Source: Spirosoma terrae (lineage in GTDB: Bacteria > Bacteroidota > Bacteroidia > Cytophagales > Spirosomataceae). Taken from it: DNA of 64,000 nucleotides. The notes under the pieces are model-generated. The model searched no databases, was not told the DNA's origin, and saw nothing but the letters and a program-made list of their open reading frames with translations. Positions 27,395 through 36,249 of this stretch are shown here, piece after piece. The stretch lies in NCBI RefSeq assembly GCF_010435915.1, contig NZ_JAAFZH010000001.1:1-64000 (forward strand), in the 5' to 3' direction. A program made the translations under genes and the position numbers. Each line of letters starts with the position of its first letter. The first letter of the stretch is position 1.

Positions 27395-28690
27395 ATGAAC
27401 CGTACCGCCTTCTTGTTTGTCCTGCCAGCTATTATGCTGCTGATTGACTGGTATGTCTGGCAGGCTGTTAAAACCCTGAGCCGTTCGACATCTGAAAGTA
27501 CCCAGCGTATCATTGCTATCGTTTTTTGGGGTATTACGGTGGCTTCCCTCCTGCTCTACGTAGCGCTTCAGTACATGCCGCCCGATTCGTTCGGAAAAAA
27601 CACGCGTACCTTTTTGTGGGCTAGCATTGCTATTCCTTATTTCTCCAAGGTTTTTGCCGTTCTGATTATTTTCATTGATGATCTCGGACGATTTTTTCGC
27701 TGGATCGTATCGCTGTTCTACAAACCAGAAGTTCGTGAAGCGGTCATCGAAAAATCGAATGAGACTATCACATCTACTGGTACTATACCAAACGATGCAA
27801 TTTCCCGCTCTGATTTTCTGATGAAAACGGCGCTGGTGGTTGGAACCGTGCCACTGGTGGGTTTTACCTGGGGTATTTTATCGGGTGCCCACGATTACCG
27901 CGTTCGCCGGATCAAACTGCCGTTGAAAAATTTGCCGTCGGGATTCCACGGAATGACCATTGCCCAGATTTCGGACATTCATACGGGTAGTTTTTTTAAT
28001 AAAGTGGCAGTAAAAGGCGGGGTGCAGATGCTGCTGGATCAAAAACCGGATATCGTCTTTTTTACGGGCGATCTGGTCAATAGCCACGCCGAAGAAGCTA
28101 ACGAATTTATCAATATTTTCGACAAAGTGAAAGCGCCACTGGGGGTTTATTCAACCCTTGGCAACCACGATTACGGCAAATACGTCCAGTGGCCGAGCGC
28201 ACAGGCCGAACGTCAGAACGTACTGAACGTAGTGGCAGCTCACAAACAGATGGGCTGGAACATAATGCTGGATGAGAATAAGATCCTGGAGCAGAACGGC
28301 GATAAAATTGCTCTGATCGGTGTGCAAAACCTTGGTTTTGGACCGGCGGCACTACGTATGGGTAATCTGGCTAAAGCCTATCAGGGAGCCGAAGATTATC
28401 CGGTTAAACTGCTTCTATCACACGATCCTACGCATTGGGATGCGGAAGTTCGGCCAAAGTATTCAGCTATTGACGTTCAGTTTAGTGGCCACACACATGG
28501 CGCGCAGTTTGGCGTCGATCTGGGTGATGTCAGGTGGAGCCCGGCACAATATTTTTACAAGCAATGGGCTGGCCTCTACCAGGAAGGTGATCAGCGGCTG
28601 TATGTAAATCGGGGTTATGGCTATATTGGTTATCCTGGGCGAGTGGGTATCCTACCAGAAATTACCATTTTTGAGTTAGTAAAGGCTTAA
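27395..28690 (+). CDS. Membrane-anchored metallophosphoesterase (YaeI-like)
   Basis: From the ATG at 27395 the protein has 431 residues; an upstream reading from 27305 lies in the terminator hairpin and is rejected. The N-terminal third has four hydrophobic segments. The catalytic domain carries the calcineurin-like motifs in order: AQISDIHTG, FFTGDLVNSH, STLGNHDYG, LLLSHDP and QFSGHTHGAQFG. Members such as YaeI and LpxH-like enzymes hydrolyse phosphoesters, including lipid phosphates. It is monocistronic between two terminators. Confidence 0.9.
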   Translation: MNRTAFLFVLPAIMLLIDWYVWQAVKTLSRSTSESTQRIIAIVFWGITVASLLLYVALQYMPPDSFGKNTRTFLWASIAIPYFSKVFAVLIIFIDDLGRFFRWIVSLFYKPEVREAVIEKSNETITSTGTIPNDAISRSDFLMKTALVVGTVPLVGFTWGILSGAHDYRVRRIKLPLKNLPSGFHGMTIAQISDIHTGSFFNKVAVKGGVQMLLDQKPDIVFFTGDLVNSHAEEANEFINIFDKVKAPLGVYSTLGNHDYGKYVQWPSAQAERQNVLNVVAAHKQMGWNIMLDENKILEQNGDKIALIGVQNLGFGPAALRMGNLAKAYQGAEDYPVKLLLSHDPTHWDAEVRPKYSAIDVQFSGHTHGAQFGVDLGDVRWSPAQYFYKQWAGLYQEGDQRLYVNRGYGYIGYPGRVGILPEITIFELVKA

Positions 28691-28704
28691 TTCGCTACGT
28701 AGTA

Positions 28705-28749
28705 AAAAAGGGTAAATTGTATGCGAATTGCAGACAGTTTACCCTTTTT
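28705..28749. terminator. Terminator of the metallophosphoesterase gene
   Basis: Arms AAAAAGGGTAAATTGT (28705-28720) and ACAGTTTACCCTTTTT (28734-28749), with one T-G pair, end in T5. Confidence 0.8.
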
Positions 28750-28814
28750 GCATGTTAACTAATCGCTTTGTTACTTATTGTTTTTAAACGATCAATCAAA
28801 ATCATCAATTGCTC

Positions 28815-29669
28815 ATGAAAATCGTTTTCATTACCGGTATTTCTTTCTTTATGTCGTTATTCTCCTGGTTCTTGCCCGAGCAGGAAGAAACAAAAATTCC
28901 TGTCTGCCACACAGCTGGCAACGATATGTCGGCGATGGCAGCTGATCCTGCTTTTCAGCGGCTACACCCTGCTCCTCTCCCTTTTGTCTATACAGGTGCG
29001 GGTGAAATGATCAAATTCTCAACGCCGGATGGCCAATCGGCAAATGCTTTTTTTCTGAAAGCGAAGAAACCATCCAACAAATGGCTGCTGGTTTATCAGG
29101 AATGGTGGGGTTTGAACGATAACATCAAAAAGGAAGCTGAGTCGTATTACAACGATTTAAAAGATGTTAACGTAATGGCCGTCGATATGTATGATGGCAA
29201 AGTAGCTACTGAACCCGCCGAAGCTGGAAAATTGATGCAGTCAGCTAGCGAAACCCGGCTGGAAAGCATTCAAAAAGGAGCGATTGCTTACGCTGGTCCG
29301 AAAGCTGAATTTGCCAGCATAGGCTGGTGTTTTGGCGGTATGCTTTCCCTAAAATCGGCTCTATTGGAAGGAAAGCAGGCCAAAGGATGCGTAATGTACT
29401 ACGGTCGGCCCGTGCAGGACGTAGACAAGCTAAAAACGCTGAATACCGACGTACTGGGTATTTTTGGTAGCCAGGATAAAGGCATTTCTCCCGAAACAGT
29501 GAAGACATTCGAAGAGAATATGCAAAAGGCAAACAAGAAAATAACCGTGAAAATGTACGATGCTGGCCACGGCTTCGCTAATCCCAGCAATCCGGTTTAT
29601 AACAAAGAGGCTACGGCTGATGCGTATAAACTGTCTCTAAACTATTTGAAAGAGAAGCTCAAGGCCTAG
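28815..29669 (+). CDS. Exported dienelactone hydrolase family protein
   Basis: From the ATG at 28815 the protein has 284 residues with a signal peptide (MKIVFITGISFFMSLFSWFLP). The alpha/beta-hydrolase fold carries a cysteine nucleophile in GWCFGGML, an acid in GIFGSQDKGIS and a histidine in YDAGHGFANP. This is the Cys-Asp-His triad of dienelactone hydrolase. It also has the WWGLND block seen in this family. The natural substrate cannot be told from sequence, and many family members are general carboxylesterases. Confidence 0.9.
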   Translation: MKIVFITGISFFMSLFSWFLPEQEETKIPVCHTAGNDMSAMAADPAFQRLHPAPLPFVYTGAGEMIKFSTPDGQSANAFFLKAKKPSNKWLLVYQEWWGLNDNIKKEAESYYNDLKDVNVMAVDMYDGKVATEPAEAGKLMQSASETRLESIQKGAIAYAGPKAEFASIGWCFGGMLSLKSALLEGKQAKGCVMYYGRPVQDVDKLKTLNTDVLGIFGSQDKGISPETVKTFEENMQKANKKITVKMYDAGHGFANPSNPVYNKEATADAYKLSLNYLKEKLKA

Positions 29670-29690
29670 AGAAACGTACTACCGACGTTT

Positions 29691-29727
29691 AAAAAGCCCA
29701 GCCTCATTAGTGAGTGCTGGGCTTTTT
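29691..29727 (+). terminator. Terminator of the dienelactone hydrolase gene
   Basis: Arms AAAAAGCCCAGC (29691-29702) and GCTGGGCTTTTT (29716-29727) are perfect and end in T5. Confidence 0.85.
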
Positions 29728-29941
29728 AATAAAACTTTAACCATGTCGGTTAAACGTAGCAAAGAGTTATTTGTCTAACCTACAAATCGTTAAAAACCGA
29801 ATGGTTAAGTGCGTTTGAGTAGCCGTCATAGTTAATAAATAAACGCATTTTGATTGGATGGGTAGCTTATAAAGCTGCAATGACGATTTTTAAACTAAAG
29901 CGTAAAATGGTGGTTCAATAAATAAACAGCGAATAAAAATC

Positions 29942-30244
29942 ATGAAAACGATAAAACTTTTGCCTGGATTGACGGCTGTTTTATTAGTCGTTCTGATGGC
30001 AAGCTGTGGTCCTTCTTATGTGAGCACAGGAGTAGGTTATGCCCCCCGGCCTTATTATGGATACGGGTACGGTTATCGCCCATACGGCGGCTATTATCGG
30101 CCTTATTATCGCCCACCGGTTGTGGTAAGACCTCAGGTAGTTCGCCCGCGTTATTATTCGTCTCCTCGTTATAATAGTCCGAATGCACGTAGTGGCTATA
30201 ATAACGGCTATCGAGGAGGAAGCCGTAGTCGCGGACCAAGGTAG
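29942..30244 (+). CDS. Small tyrosine/glycine/proline/arginine-rich lipoprotein
   Basis: The 100-residue protein has a lipoprotein signal (LLVVLMASC, Cys at about 22). The mature part is low-complexity with repeated YGYGYRPYGGYYRPYYRPP units and a basic tail ending in RGGSRSRGPR. Such proteins are common in Cytophagales but have no known role. A terminator precedes it, so it has its own promoter, which I could not place. Confidence 0.75.
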   Translation: MKTIKLLPGLTAVLLVVLMASCGPSYVSTGVGYAPRPYYGYGYGYRPYGGYYRPYYRPPVVVRPQVVRPRYYSSPRYNSPNARSGYNNGYRGGSRSRGPR

Positions 30245-30246
30245 GA

Positions 30247-30365
30247 TTCAGAACCGGGATTACACAGATTAGGGGATTAAGGTGATTTTGCTTAAGAAAA
30301 GCGCTTCAACGAAGCGAAAAACAAAATCACCTTAATCCCCTAATCTGTGTAATCCCGGTTCTGAA
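30247..30365. repeat. 119-bp long inverted repeat element
   Basis: Perfect 44-base arms (30247-30290 and 30322-30365) enclose a 31-base centre that itself has a CGCTTCaacGAAGCG hairpin (30302-30316). The arm contains TTACACAGATTAG and GGGGATTAAGG. The right arm covers the last codons and stop of the gamma-glutamylcyclotransferase gene. The size and perfection suggest a dispersed palindromic element rather than an ordinary terminator; there is no T-tract. Confidence 0.85.
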
Positions 30366-30780
30366 GAAACAACCTATAATCCCCCGACCGAATAATTGGC
30401 TTATTCACAACAGAATGGTTGTAGACATAGGCCCAGCAGGAAACAGTATTGGTCTGTCCATCGCTATCTGACGTAACAGGAATTATTATTCTTATATATT
30501 CAGTTGGTGGATCGAATTCATTCCCAACACCTTCGTAGACGTCAAGATAACGTAGAACGGCTTCCTGATTTTGGCCAAGGTCATATAGGGAGCCTACCAC
30601 GGCAGTAGCACTACCTGCCTGATAAACAGCACCTGGATAATTACCTAAATCATACAGAAGCCCCGGAAAACGTCCTTCACCTACGTAGCGGGCTTGTTGA
30701 CGGAGAGATTGAGCGAATGCATTATCAAAACCTGGACGTAGCGTACCATAAACGAAGAGAAAATTAGATGTATCGTTCAT
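30340..30780 (-). CDS. Gamma-glutamylcyclotransferase (AIG2-like) family protein
   Basis: The protein has 146 residues from the ATG at 30780 (a TTG two codons upstream is less likely). It has the family's substrate loop FVYGTLRPGFDN, the GRFPGLLYDLGNYPGAV block, and the catalytic glutamate in LDVYEGVG. Members cleave gamma-glutamyl groups to 5-oxoproline; the exact substrate is unknown. Its last residues (QNRDYTD) and stop codon are encoded by the right arm of a long inverted repeat, so its C-terminus was probably replaced by insertion of that element. Confidence 0.85.
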   Translation of the reverse strand: MNDTSNFLFVYGTLRPGFDNAFAQSLRQQARYVGEGRFPGLLYDLGNYPGAVYQAGSATAVVGSLYDLGQNQEAVLRYLDVYEGVGNEFDPPTEYIRIIIPVTSDSDGQTNTVSCWAYVYNHSVVNKPIIRSGDYRLFLQNRDYTD

Positions 30781-30861
30781 AATCAATTAAATAATAGATT
30801 TTTAACTAGTATTGTGACTAACGACCCCAAAAATTCGTTATGGACGAAACAGGTTGAGACA

Positions 30862-31068
30862 ATGAAAAAGACGAAATTATTCTTACTGGCCGCAGCGTCC
30901 CTCCTACTGCTTGAGGTACCTCTTGAAACGATGGCTTCTGAAACCAAAAGCACAGCAGAAACCACAGTTATCGGTCGTAAGCGAAAAGGGTATAAACCTC
31001 GTCGGGGTGGGTTGTTTAATACTGGTTTATTTCGGAAAAAGAACCCTTGCGGTTGTCCTAATCATTAA
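30862..31068 (+). CDS. Small secreted basic protein, function unknown
   Basis: From the ATG at 30862 the protein has 68 residues. It has a signal peptide (MKKTKLFLLAAASLLLLEVP..MAS). The mature part is basic (GRKRKGYKPRRGG) and ends with KKNPCGCPNH, where two cysteines may bind metal or form a disulphide. I do not recognise a characterised family. A GTG 16 codons upstream would hide the signal peptide and is rejected. A terminator follows. Confidence 0.65.
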   Translation: MKKTKLFLLAAASLLLLEVPLETMASETKSTAETTVIGRKRKGYKPRRGGLFNTGLFRKKNPCGCPNH

Positions 31069-31102
31069 GCAATCGTTAAGAAATTGTATTTATAGCAGAG
31101 CT

Positions 31103-31125
31103 AGGCCCTTTTCTGGGCCTTTTTT
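31103..31125 (+). terminator. Terminator of the small secreted protein gene
   Basis: AGGCCC/GGGCCT with a six-base loop is followed by TTTTT. Confidence 0.85.
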
Positions 31126-31169
31126 CGTTTTATTAGTTGTAAAATTCTGTGTTTCAGCGTAAAATTCTG

Positions 31170-31177
31170 TATCTTTG
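31170..31177 (+). promoter_or_regulatory. Promoter of typA (TATCTTTG) with an upstream direct repeat
   Basis: TATCTTTG fits the Bacteroidota -7 element, 109 bases before the typA ATG. The 11-mer TAAAATTCTGT occurs twice, at 31140-31150 and 31160-31170, the second copy touching the -7 element. Confidence 0.55.
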
Positions 31178-31285
31178 CGGAAAAATTGACTGTCTGAACT
31201 GTGATTTGTGTGATTGTATGATTACGCTGATTCGAGTAAATCATAGTTCATCAGAGCAATCAAAAGAATCACAGTTTAAAACTGT

Positions 31286-33100
31286 ATGCAATCAATTCGC
31301 AACATAGCTATTATAGCACACGTTGACCACGGTAAAACGACGCTGGTTGACAAGATTATTCACGCGTCCAAACTCTTTAGAGACAATCAGGAATTCGGCG
31401 ACCTGATTTTGGACAACAACGATCTGGAACGGGAGCGGGGTATTACCATCGTTTCTAAGAACGTATCGGTTCGTTACAAAGATGTAAAAATCAATATCAT
31501 CGATACACCGGGCCACAGTGACTTCGGTGGGGAGGTTGAGCGCGTACTGAAAATGGCTGATGGCGTTTGTCTATTAGTCGATGCGTTTGAAGGGCCAATG
31601 CCGCAAACACGCTTTGTATTGAGCAAAGCATTGCAATTGGGGCTGAAACCGATTGTTATCGTTAATAAGGTCGACAAAGAAAACTGCCGTCCTGAGGAAG
31701 TGCATGAGCAGGTTTTTGATTTGATGTTCAACCTCGGGGCAACCGAAGATCAGCTGGATTTCCCAACGGTCTACGGTTCGTCGAAACAAGGCTGGATGGG
31801 CCCCGATTGGCAGAAGCCAACTGACAATATTACGTATCTGCTGGATACGATTGTTGAAACTATTCCAGCTCCGCCAATGAATGAAGGGCTGCCACAGTTG
31901 CAGATCACGTCACTTGACTATTCGGCTTTCGTTGGCCGGATTGCTATTGGTCGTGTTCATCGTGGTACGCTGAAAGAAGGGGCCAATATGGGCCTTGTTA
32001 AGTCGGATGGTTCTGTGAAACGGGTGAAAATCAAAGAACTACACTCGTTCGAAGGTCTTGGTAAACAGAAAGTGACTGAAGTACTCTGCGGTGACATCTG
32101 TGCCGTAACGGGTCTGGAGGATTTCGAGATTGGCGATACGTTAACCGATTATGATAATCCTGAAGCTATTGCTCGGATTTCGGTAGACGAGCCAACGATG
32201 AACATGTTGTTCACGATCAACAACTCGCCTTTCTTCGGTAAAGAAGGTAAATTCGTTACGTCGCGCCACCTGCGCGATCGCCTTTACAAGGAGATCGAGA
32301 AAAACCTGGCGTTACGTGTTGAAAATACAGATAGCGAAGACCGCTTCCTGGTGTATGGTCGTGGTATTCTTCACTTGTCGGTTTTGATTGAAACGATGCG
32401 TCGGGAAGGCTATGAACTGCAAGTTGGTCAGCCACAAGTACTTTATAAAGAAGACGAAAACGGCCATAAACTGGAGCCAATCGAAACGCTCGTTGTTGAC
32501 GTACCGGAAGAAACGGCTGGTAAAGTAATTGAATTGGCAACCCAACGGAAAGGTGAACTACTGATTATGGAGCCTAAAGGCGATCTTCAGCACCTTGAGT
32601 TCGAAATTCCATCACGTGGTCTGATCGGTCTGCGCTCGAACGTACTAACTGCTACGTTCGGTGAGGCTGTTATGAGCCACCGTTTCAAGGAATATCAGCC
32701 ATTTAAGGGCCAGATTCCTGAGCGGATCAACGGTTCGCTGATTTCGATGACTAGCGGTACTGCTACAGCTTATTCGATTGATAAACTGCAGGATCGTGGC
32801 TCGTTCTTTATTGAGCCTGGTGATGAGATTTATACGGGTCAGGTAATTGGCGAACACAATCGTCAGAACGACATCGTAGTAAACGTACAAACGGCGAAAC
32901 AATTAACGAACATGCGGGCTTCTGGCTCGGATAATAACGTGAAGATTGCGCCAAAAATCACGTTCTCACTGGAAGAATGTATGGAATACATTCAGAAAGA
33001 TGAGTACCTGGAAGTAACGCCTAAAGCACTACGTATTCGTAAGATTTTCCTTGATGAGAATGAGCGGAAACGTAATGCCAGTAAGTTTGCAATGGCGTAA
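31286..33100 (+). CDS. typA: Translational GTPase TypA/BipA
   Basis: The 604-residue protein has the full BipA layout. The G domain has AHVDHGKTTLVD (G1), RGITI (G2), DTPGHSDFGG (G3) and NKVDKENCRP (G4). EF-G-like domains III and V follow, then the BipA-specific C-terminal domain (TGQVIGEHNRQNDIVVNVQTAKQLTNMRASGSD). It binds the ribosome and supports 50S assembly and stress or cold adaptation. It is monocistronic, ending in a bidirectional terminator. Confidence 0.97.
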   Translation: MQSIRNIAIIAHVDHGKTTLVDKIIHASKLFRDNQEFGDLILDNNDLERERGITIVSKNVSVRYKDVKINIIDTPGHSDFGGEVERVLKMADGVCLLVDAFEGPMPQTRFVLSKALQLGLKPIVIVNKVDKENCRPEEVHEQVFDLMFNLGATEDQLDFPTVYGSSKQGWMGPDWQKPTDNITYLLDTIVETIPAPPMNEGLPQLQITSLDYSAFVGRIAIGRVHRGTLKEGANMGLVKSDGSVKRVKIKELHSFEGLGKQKVTEVLCGDICAVTGLEDFEIGDTLTDYDNPEAIARISVDEPTMNMLFTINNSPFFGKEGKFVTSRHLRDRLYKEIEKNLALRVENTDSEDRFLVYGRGILHLSVLIETMRREGYELQVGQPQVLYKEDENGHKLEPIETLVVDVPEETAGKVIELATQRKGELLIMEPKGDLQHLEFEIPSRGLIGLRSNVLTATFGEAVMSHRFKEYQPFKGQIPERINGSLISMTSGTATAYSIDKLQDRGSFFIEPGDEIYTGQVIGEHNRQNDIVVNVQTAKQLTNMRASGSDNNVKIAPKITFSLEECMEYIQKDEYLEVTPKALRIRKIFLDENERKRNASKFAMA

Positions 33101-33111
33101 TCTGAATAGCT

Positions 33112-33158
33112 TAGAAATAAAAAATCCCGCTGATAATCAGCGGGATTTTTTATTTCTA
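33112..33158. terminator. Bidirectional terminator, near-perfect 47-base palindrome
   Basis: The 23-base arms (core AATCCCGCTGAT/ATCAGCGGGATT) surround a single central base, with A6 and T6 tracts. It separates typA from the convergent gene at 33165. Confidence 0.9.
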
Positions 33159-33164
33159 GACAAA

Positions 33165-33506
33165 CTAAGAGGCTTTCACCAATCGGAAAGCTACGGTTTG
33201 TTTAATATTATCGGGAACTGAAGTGGATGTTGTTGTATAGCCGGGGGCGGGAGCCGTAGCTTTGGCTGTCGCATATTCATTCTGACGATGAATTTGCTGA
33301 TAACCGGCTACGAAAAGTGTTACGCCAACGACAATCATGGCCATTTTTCTCATAACGTTTTTAATACTGCTAGTTAATTGAACTCTATTCGAAAAAATAA
33401 GTAAAGCCGACTCCTCTGCTTCCTTTTCAGAATCACCTAACGCTTCCTGTCCAGAAAATACCTCCCAGTTATTACGTTGATTCGATTGCCAGTAGCCTGC
33501 TTCCAT
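33165..33506 (-). CDS. Hypothetical small membrane protein
   Basis: The frame encodes 113 residues from ATG 33506: an acidic N-terminal part (residues 1-50), one hydrophobic segment (MIVVGVTLFVAGY, about 57-69) and a threonine/alanine-rich tail. A shorter reading from ATG 33353 gives 62 residues starting MRKMAMIVVGVTLFVAG, a plausible signal anchor. I cannot decide between them and recognise no family. It ends at the bidirectional terminator. Confidence 0.5.
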   Translation of the reverse strand: MEAGYWQSNQRNNWEVFSGQEALGDSEKEAEESALLIFSNRVQLTSSIKNVMRKMAMIVVGVTLFVAGYQQIHRQNEYATAKATAPAPGYTTTSTSVPDNIKQTVAFRLVKAS

Positions 33507-33768
33507 ACTAATTGTTGCCTAATTCTATTATTTATAATCTCCGAAGAGCTATTTCACTTATAGGACACAAAAAACAGCTCTCATGGTTGCAAGTGCTGAA
33601 AAATATTTTCTGGGCCTATAAGGAGAATGAAAGCACAGCTTTCATTACTATGCTGTTATACTGATTTCGATTAAGAGGAAACCAGTATCTTAACTGAACA
33701 AATTCGTGAATTGTTAAGCCGTTTTACTTTGCGTATAAGTAAGACGGGGAATTTTCATTTGGTCATCT

Positions 33769-34347
33769 TTAAAAACTAACGCCTAGTCGTATAAGCATCC
33801 GGTTATAGACTCGTGTTTCATGTTTAGCCAGTTCATTCCAGAATAGTGGCTTATCGGCTTCGGCCTCCTGGCGTTTGTAACTGAGCGACATGATAAAGTT
33901 GGCATTGCTTGTCTTTCCTGTTCGAAACCCAATGCCCGGAGCAATAACCCAGCCTCCAGTTGTTTTATAACCCGTTGGGTCTTCCTGTAACCAGGCAAAC
34001 CCCCAGCCGGTGTCGAGACTGGTAAAAACACGGAGGTTTTTTTGGCCGGGTCGAGCCAGATCGTAGCGCATACCGGCGCAAAGTGGTATGAGTAAAGCCG
34101 TGTTATACATATCAACGCCGATGGTTCCGCCAATTGCTAACCGTTGACTTACCTGAACGCCATTGAATGTCTGCGCTGTTAGGTTGACCCGTCGGGCGAC
34201 CGACTCAGAAAATGGATTGCCGTATCGTACCTGACCAAACGAAGCCCCCAGTTCTGTCATATTGGTGAAAACAGGCTTAAATCGTTCCTGTTGCGCCTGA
34301 ACCGGAAGAACATATAAGATAGCCAGCACCAGTAATAGTTGTTTCAT
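33769..34347 (-). CDS. Probable outer-membrane or periplasmic beta-rich protein
   Basis: From the ATG at 34347 the protein has 192 residues with a signal peptide (MKQLLLVLAILYVLPVQAQ). The mature part alternates hydrophobic and polar residues with many glycines (TELGASFGQVRYG, LAIGGTIGVDMY, GWVIAPGIGFRTG, MLIRLGVSF). The C-terminal phenylalanine and strand pattern suggest a small outer-membrane barrel. No family is recognised. Its start is 5 bases after the stop of the LVIVD lipoprotein gene, so the two are one operon. Confidence 0.7.
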   Translation of the reverse strand: MKQLLLVLAILYVLPVQAQQERFKPVFTNMTELGASFGQVRYGNPFSESVARRVNLTAQTFNGVQVSQRLAIGGTIGVDMYNTALLIPLCAGMRYDLARPGQKNLRVFTSLDTGWGFAWLQEDPTGYKTTGGWVIAPGIGFRTGKTSNANFIMSLSYKRQEAEADKPLFWNELAKHETRVYNRMLIRLGVSF

Positions 34348-34351
34348 GACT

Positions 34352-35626
34352 CTAGTAGGGACGATTAACCGGTATTTTACTGAGTTGGCGTAGCTGCGCT
34401 GGATTGGAGTAATCGAACTGGTAAAGACCATCCCGCCCAACCATGAGCAGTGTTTTATTCAACGCAATCACGTCGTAAGCGTTCATACCCTTCAGGTGCT
34501 CCAATTGCTTAATGTCGAGAGCAGAGCTGGCATTAAAGGTTTTAAGGCCGTGAGTGCCCTCGCAAATGAACAGGTTCGGGAAATCGACGCCAAGCCCGTG
34601 CGGATTCTCCATAGGGTAGCTTTTCAACAGGCGTGGATTGGTTAAGCTGCTAACGTCAATCACATCGAGTTGATTGATAAACCCACCGCATTGGGTGCCA
34701 TTACGGAGCGTTACGTAGGCAATATTGTCGTGTACAACCACTGGATCGCAAACGCGGGCGTGCTGAAAAGTCGATAGCTGAACCGGACTCTCGGGGTTCG
34801 CATTATCGTAGATATGCATACCTGTCTGGGAGCCAATAAACAGTTTGTCTTTGTAGGGGAAAATGGTTTCAATTCCCCAACCCATGCTAATACGACTTCT
34901 GGGAACAGGATTAGCGGCATTGCGAATGTCGAACAGCTGCATATCTGATTGACTAACCGTATACAGAAAGTTGTCGTAAAGCGCGAATCGGGCCATCGAA
35001 CCAGCCATGCCATTTGTGTTGGGTGTTGGTGCGCTTGCCGCGTTAAAACTTACATTAGCATCAAAAAATACGCAGTTTGGGCAGCCTGACCATTGGCCAG
35101 CTGTTTCGCAATCAGTTTTGACGGTTTCTGTTACGTAGTCTACGCGCTGATCGCTGAGCATAACGGTTTGCGGATTTACCACCCATGATCCACCGTCAAA
35201 TTGTCCTCTCGGAAAGATGGATTGAACACGGCCTACTTCGCGAGGATGTACGGGATCACTGATATCGAATGCGACCAGATCCATATAGCTATCCGCGTAG
35301 AGAATGTTGTTTCGAACAGCCATATCTCCGTTGCCGGGAATCCGTAAAAATGCAACGGGTGTTGGCGAGGATGGGTTTTTATTGTCGAACAGATGGATGC
35401 CTTCCTTGATCTCGTTGATAAAGAGATAGCCGTCTTTTGTATAGATTTTACCAGGATTTTGAAGCTCGCGGGCCTCTTCTACCCGTACGCCTTCCCGTAC
35501 TTGTTGAAGTGTTAATGTAACAGGCGTAAAGCGCTTAAAGGTGCGTGTCTCCTCACATTTATCCGTACAGCCGGTAAATATGAACGTGAGGGACATAATC
35601 AGAAGAAGTAAACAAGTTGATTTCAT
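34352..35626 (-). CDS. LVIVD-repeat lipoprotein (beta-propeller-like)
   Basis: From the ATG at 35626 the protein has 424 residues. The lipoprotein signal is MKSTCLLLLIMSLTFIFTGC (acylated Cys20). The mature part carries repeated units of the LVIVD type: LVAFDISDPVHPREVG, MQLFDIRNAANPVPRS, MHIYDNANPESPVQLS and LDVIDVSSLTNPRLLK. These probably form a propeller at the cell surface. A cysteine-containing insertion (TDCETAGQWSGCPNC) is present. Function is unknown. Confidence 0.85.
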   Translation of the reverse strand: MKSTCLLLLIMSLTFIFTGCTDKCEETRTFKRFTPVTLTLQQVREGVRVEEARELQNPGKIYTKDGYLFINEIKEGIHLFDNKNPSSPTPVAFLRIPGNGDMAVRNNILYADSYMDLVAFDISDPVHPREVGRVQSIFPRGQFDGGSWVVNPQTVMLSDQRVDYVTETVKTDCETAGQWSGCPNCVFFDANVSFNAASAPTPNTNGMAGSMARFALYDNFLYTVSQSDMQLFDIRNAANPVPRSRISMGWGIETIFPYKDKLFIGSQTGMHIYDNANPESPVQLSTFQHARVCDPVVVHDNIAYVTLRNGTQCGGFINQLDVIDVSSLTNPRLLKSYPMENPHGLGVDFPNLFICEGTHGLKTFNASSALDIKQLEHLKGMNAYDVIALNKTLLMVGRDGLYQFDYSNPAQLRQLSKIPVNRPY

Positions 35627-35696
35627 AGGCTCAGGAGTTGAGGTTTTGGTAATCAAGACCCTGTGCCTGACGAAAGCGTTGGAAATGAATGAAATA

Positions 35697-35733
35697 AAAT
35701 TGCCCGGCTGTCTTTACTACGGCCGGGCAATTT
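35697..35733 (-). terminator. Terminator of the serpin/META lipoprotein operon
   Basis: Perfect 12-base arms AAATTGCCCGGC/GCCGGGCAATTT are followed on the minus strand by TTTATTT. It lies between the third small lipoprotein gene and the LVIVD gene. Confidence 0.8.
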
Positions 35734-35807
35734 GGTCTTACACAAAAAGTACAATGAATTGTTGACTGCGCTGATACCAGTATACAGTTAACGTACTAGT
35801 AAAATCG

Positions 35808-36242
35808 TTACCGATTGTATTCGTATGTTGACCCATCGGCAATCACAACATTTTGCCGAGTGCGCTCGGCTAAAAACAGCTTGTTGTCGGCTAACCGAAA
35901 TGATTGCTGGGTTGTGTCTATTCGGAAATAAATAATGCCCTCTGAATTGCCTCCATTCGGGAAATTGATAGAAAATTCACTGGTTTGAACCGGAATACCG
36001 TTACGAACCAGTTTAAAATTACCACTCCCATAATCGCCCAGAAACGATATGGTTTCCGTATAACCCGCTTCTTGTGGAGTTACCGTTTTCTGTGTGAGGC
36101 CGTATGTGATTTTAGCCAGTTTCCAGTCGCCCTTCAGCGGTGATTCTGGAAATACACAGCCACAAGCGGGTTCCTCTTTGATACAGCCAAATACAAGGGC
36201 TGTCAAAACGAATGCAGAAAAAAGGCTTCGCAGGCGTTTCAT
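35808..36242 (-). CDS. Lipocalin-like small lipoprotein
   Basis: From the ATG at 36242 the protein has 144 residues with lipoprotein signal FVLTALVFGC (Cys about 19). After a CGC pair the mature part begins SPLKGDWKLAKITYG, the usual opening of lipocalin-like or META-like barrels. It ends with strand-rich segments SFRLADNKLFLAERT and DGSTYEYNR. It is the last gene of the serpin operon, 7 bases behind the second META-like gene. A role as small inhibitor or binding protein is inferred only from context. Confidence 0.7.
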   Translation of the reverse strand: MKRLRSLFSAFVLTALVFGCIKEEPACGCVFPESPLKGDWKLAKITYGLTQKTVTPQEAGYTETISFLGDYGSGNFKLVRNGIPVQTSEFSINFPNGGNSEGIIYFRIDTTQQSFRLADNKLFLAERTRQNVVIADGSTYEYNR

Positions 36243-36249
36243 GACTGAG

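Noticed and set aside
33626..33646. Small hairpin AATGAAAGC-aca-GCTTTCATT
   Set aside because: It is short, has no T-tract and is far from gene starts, so no function can be supported.
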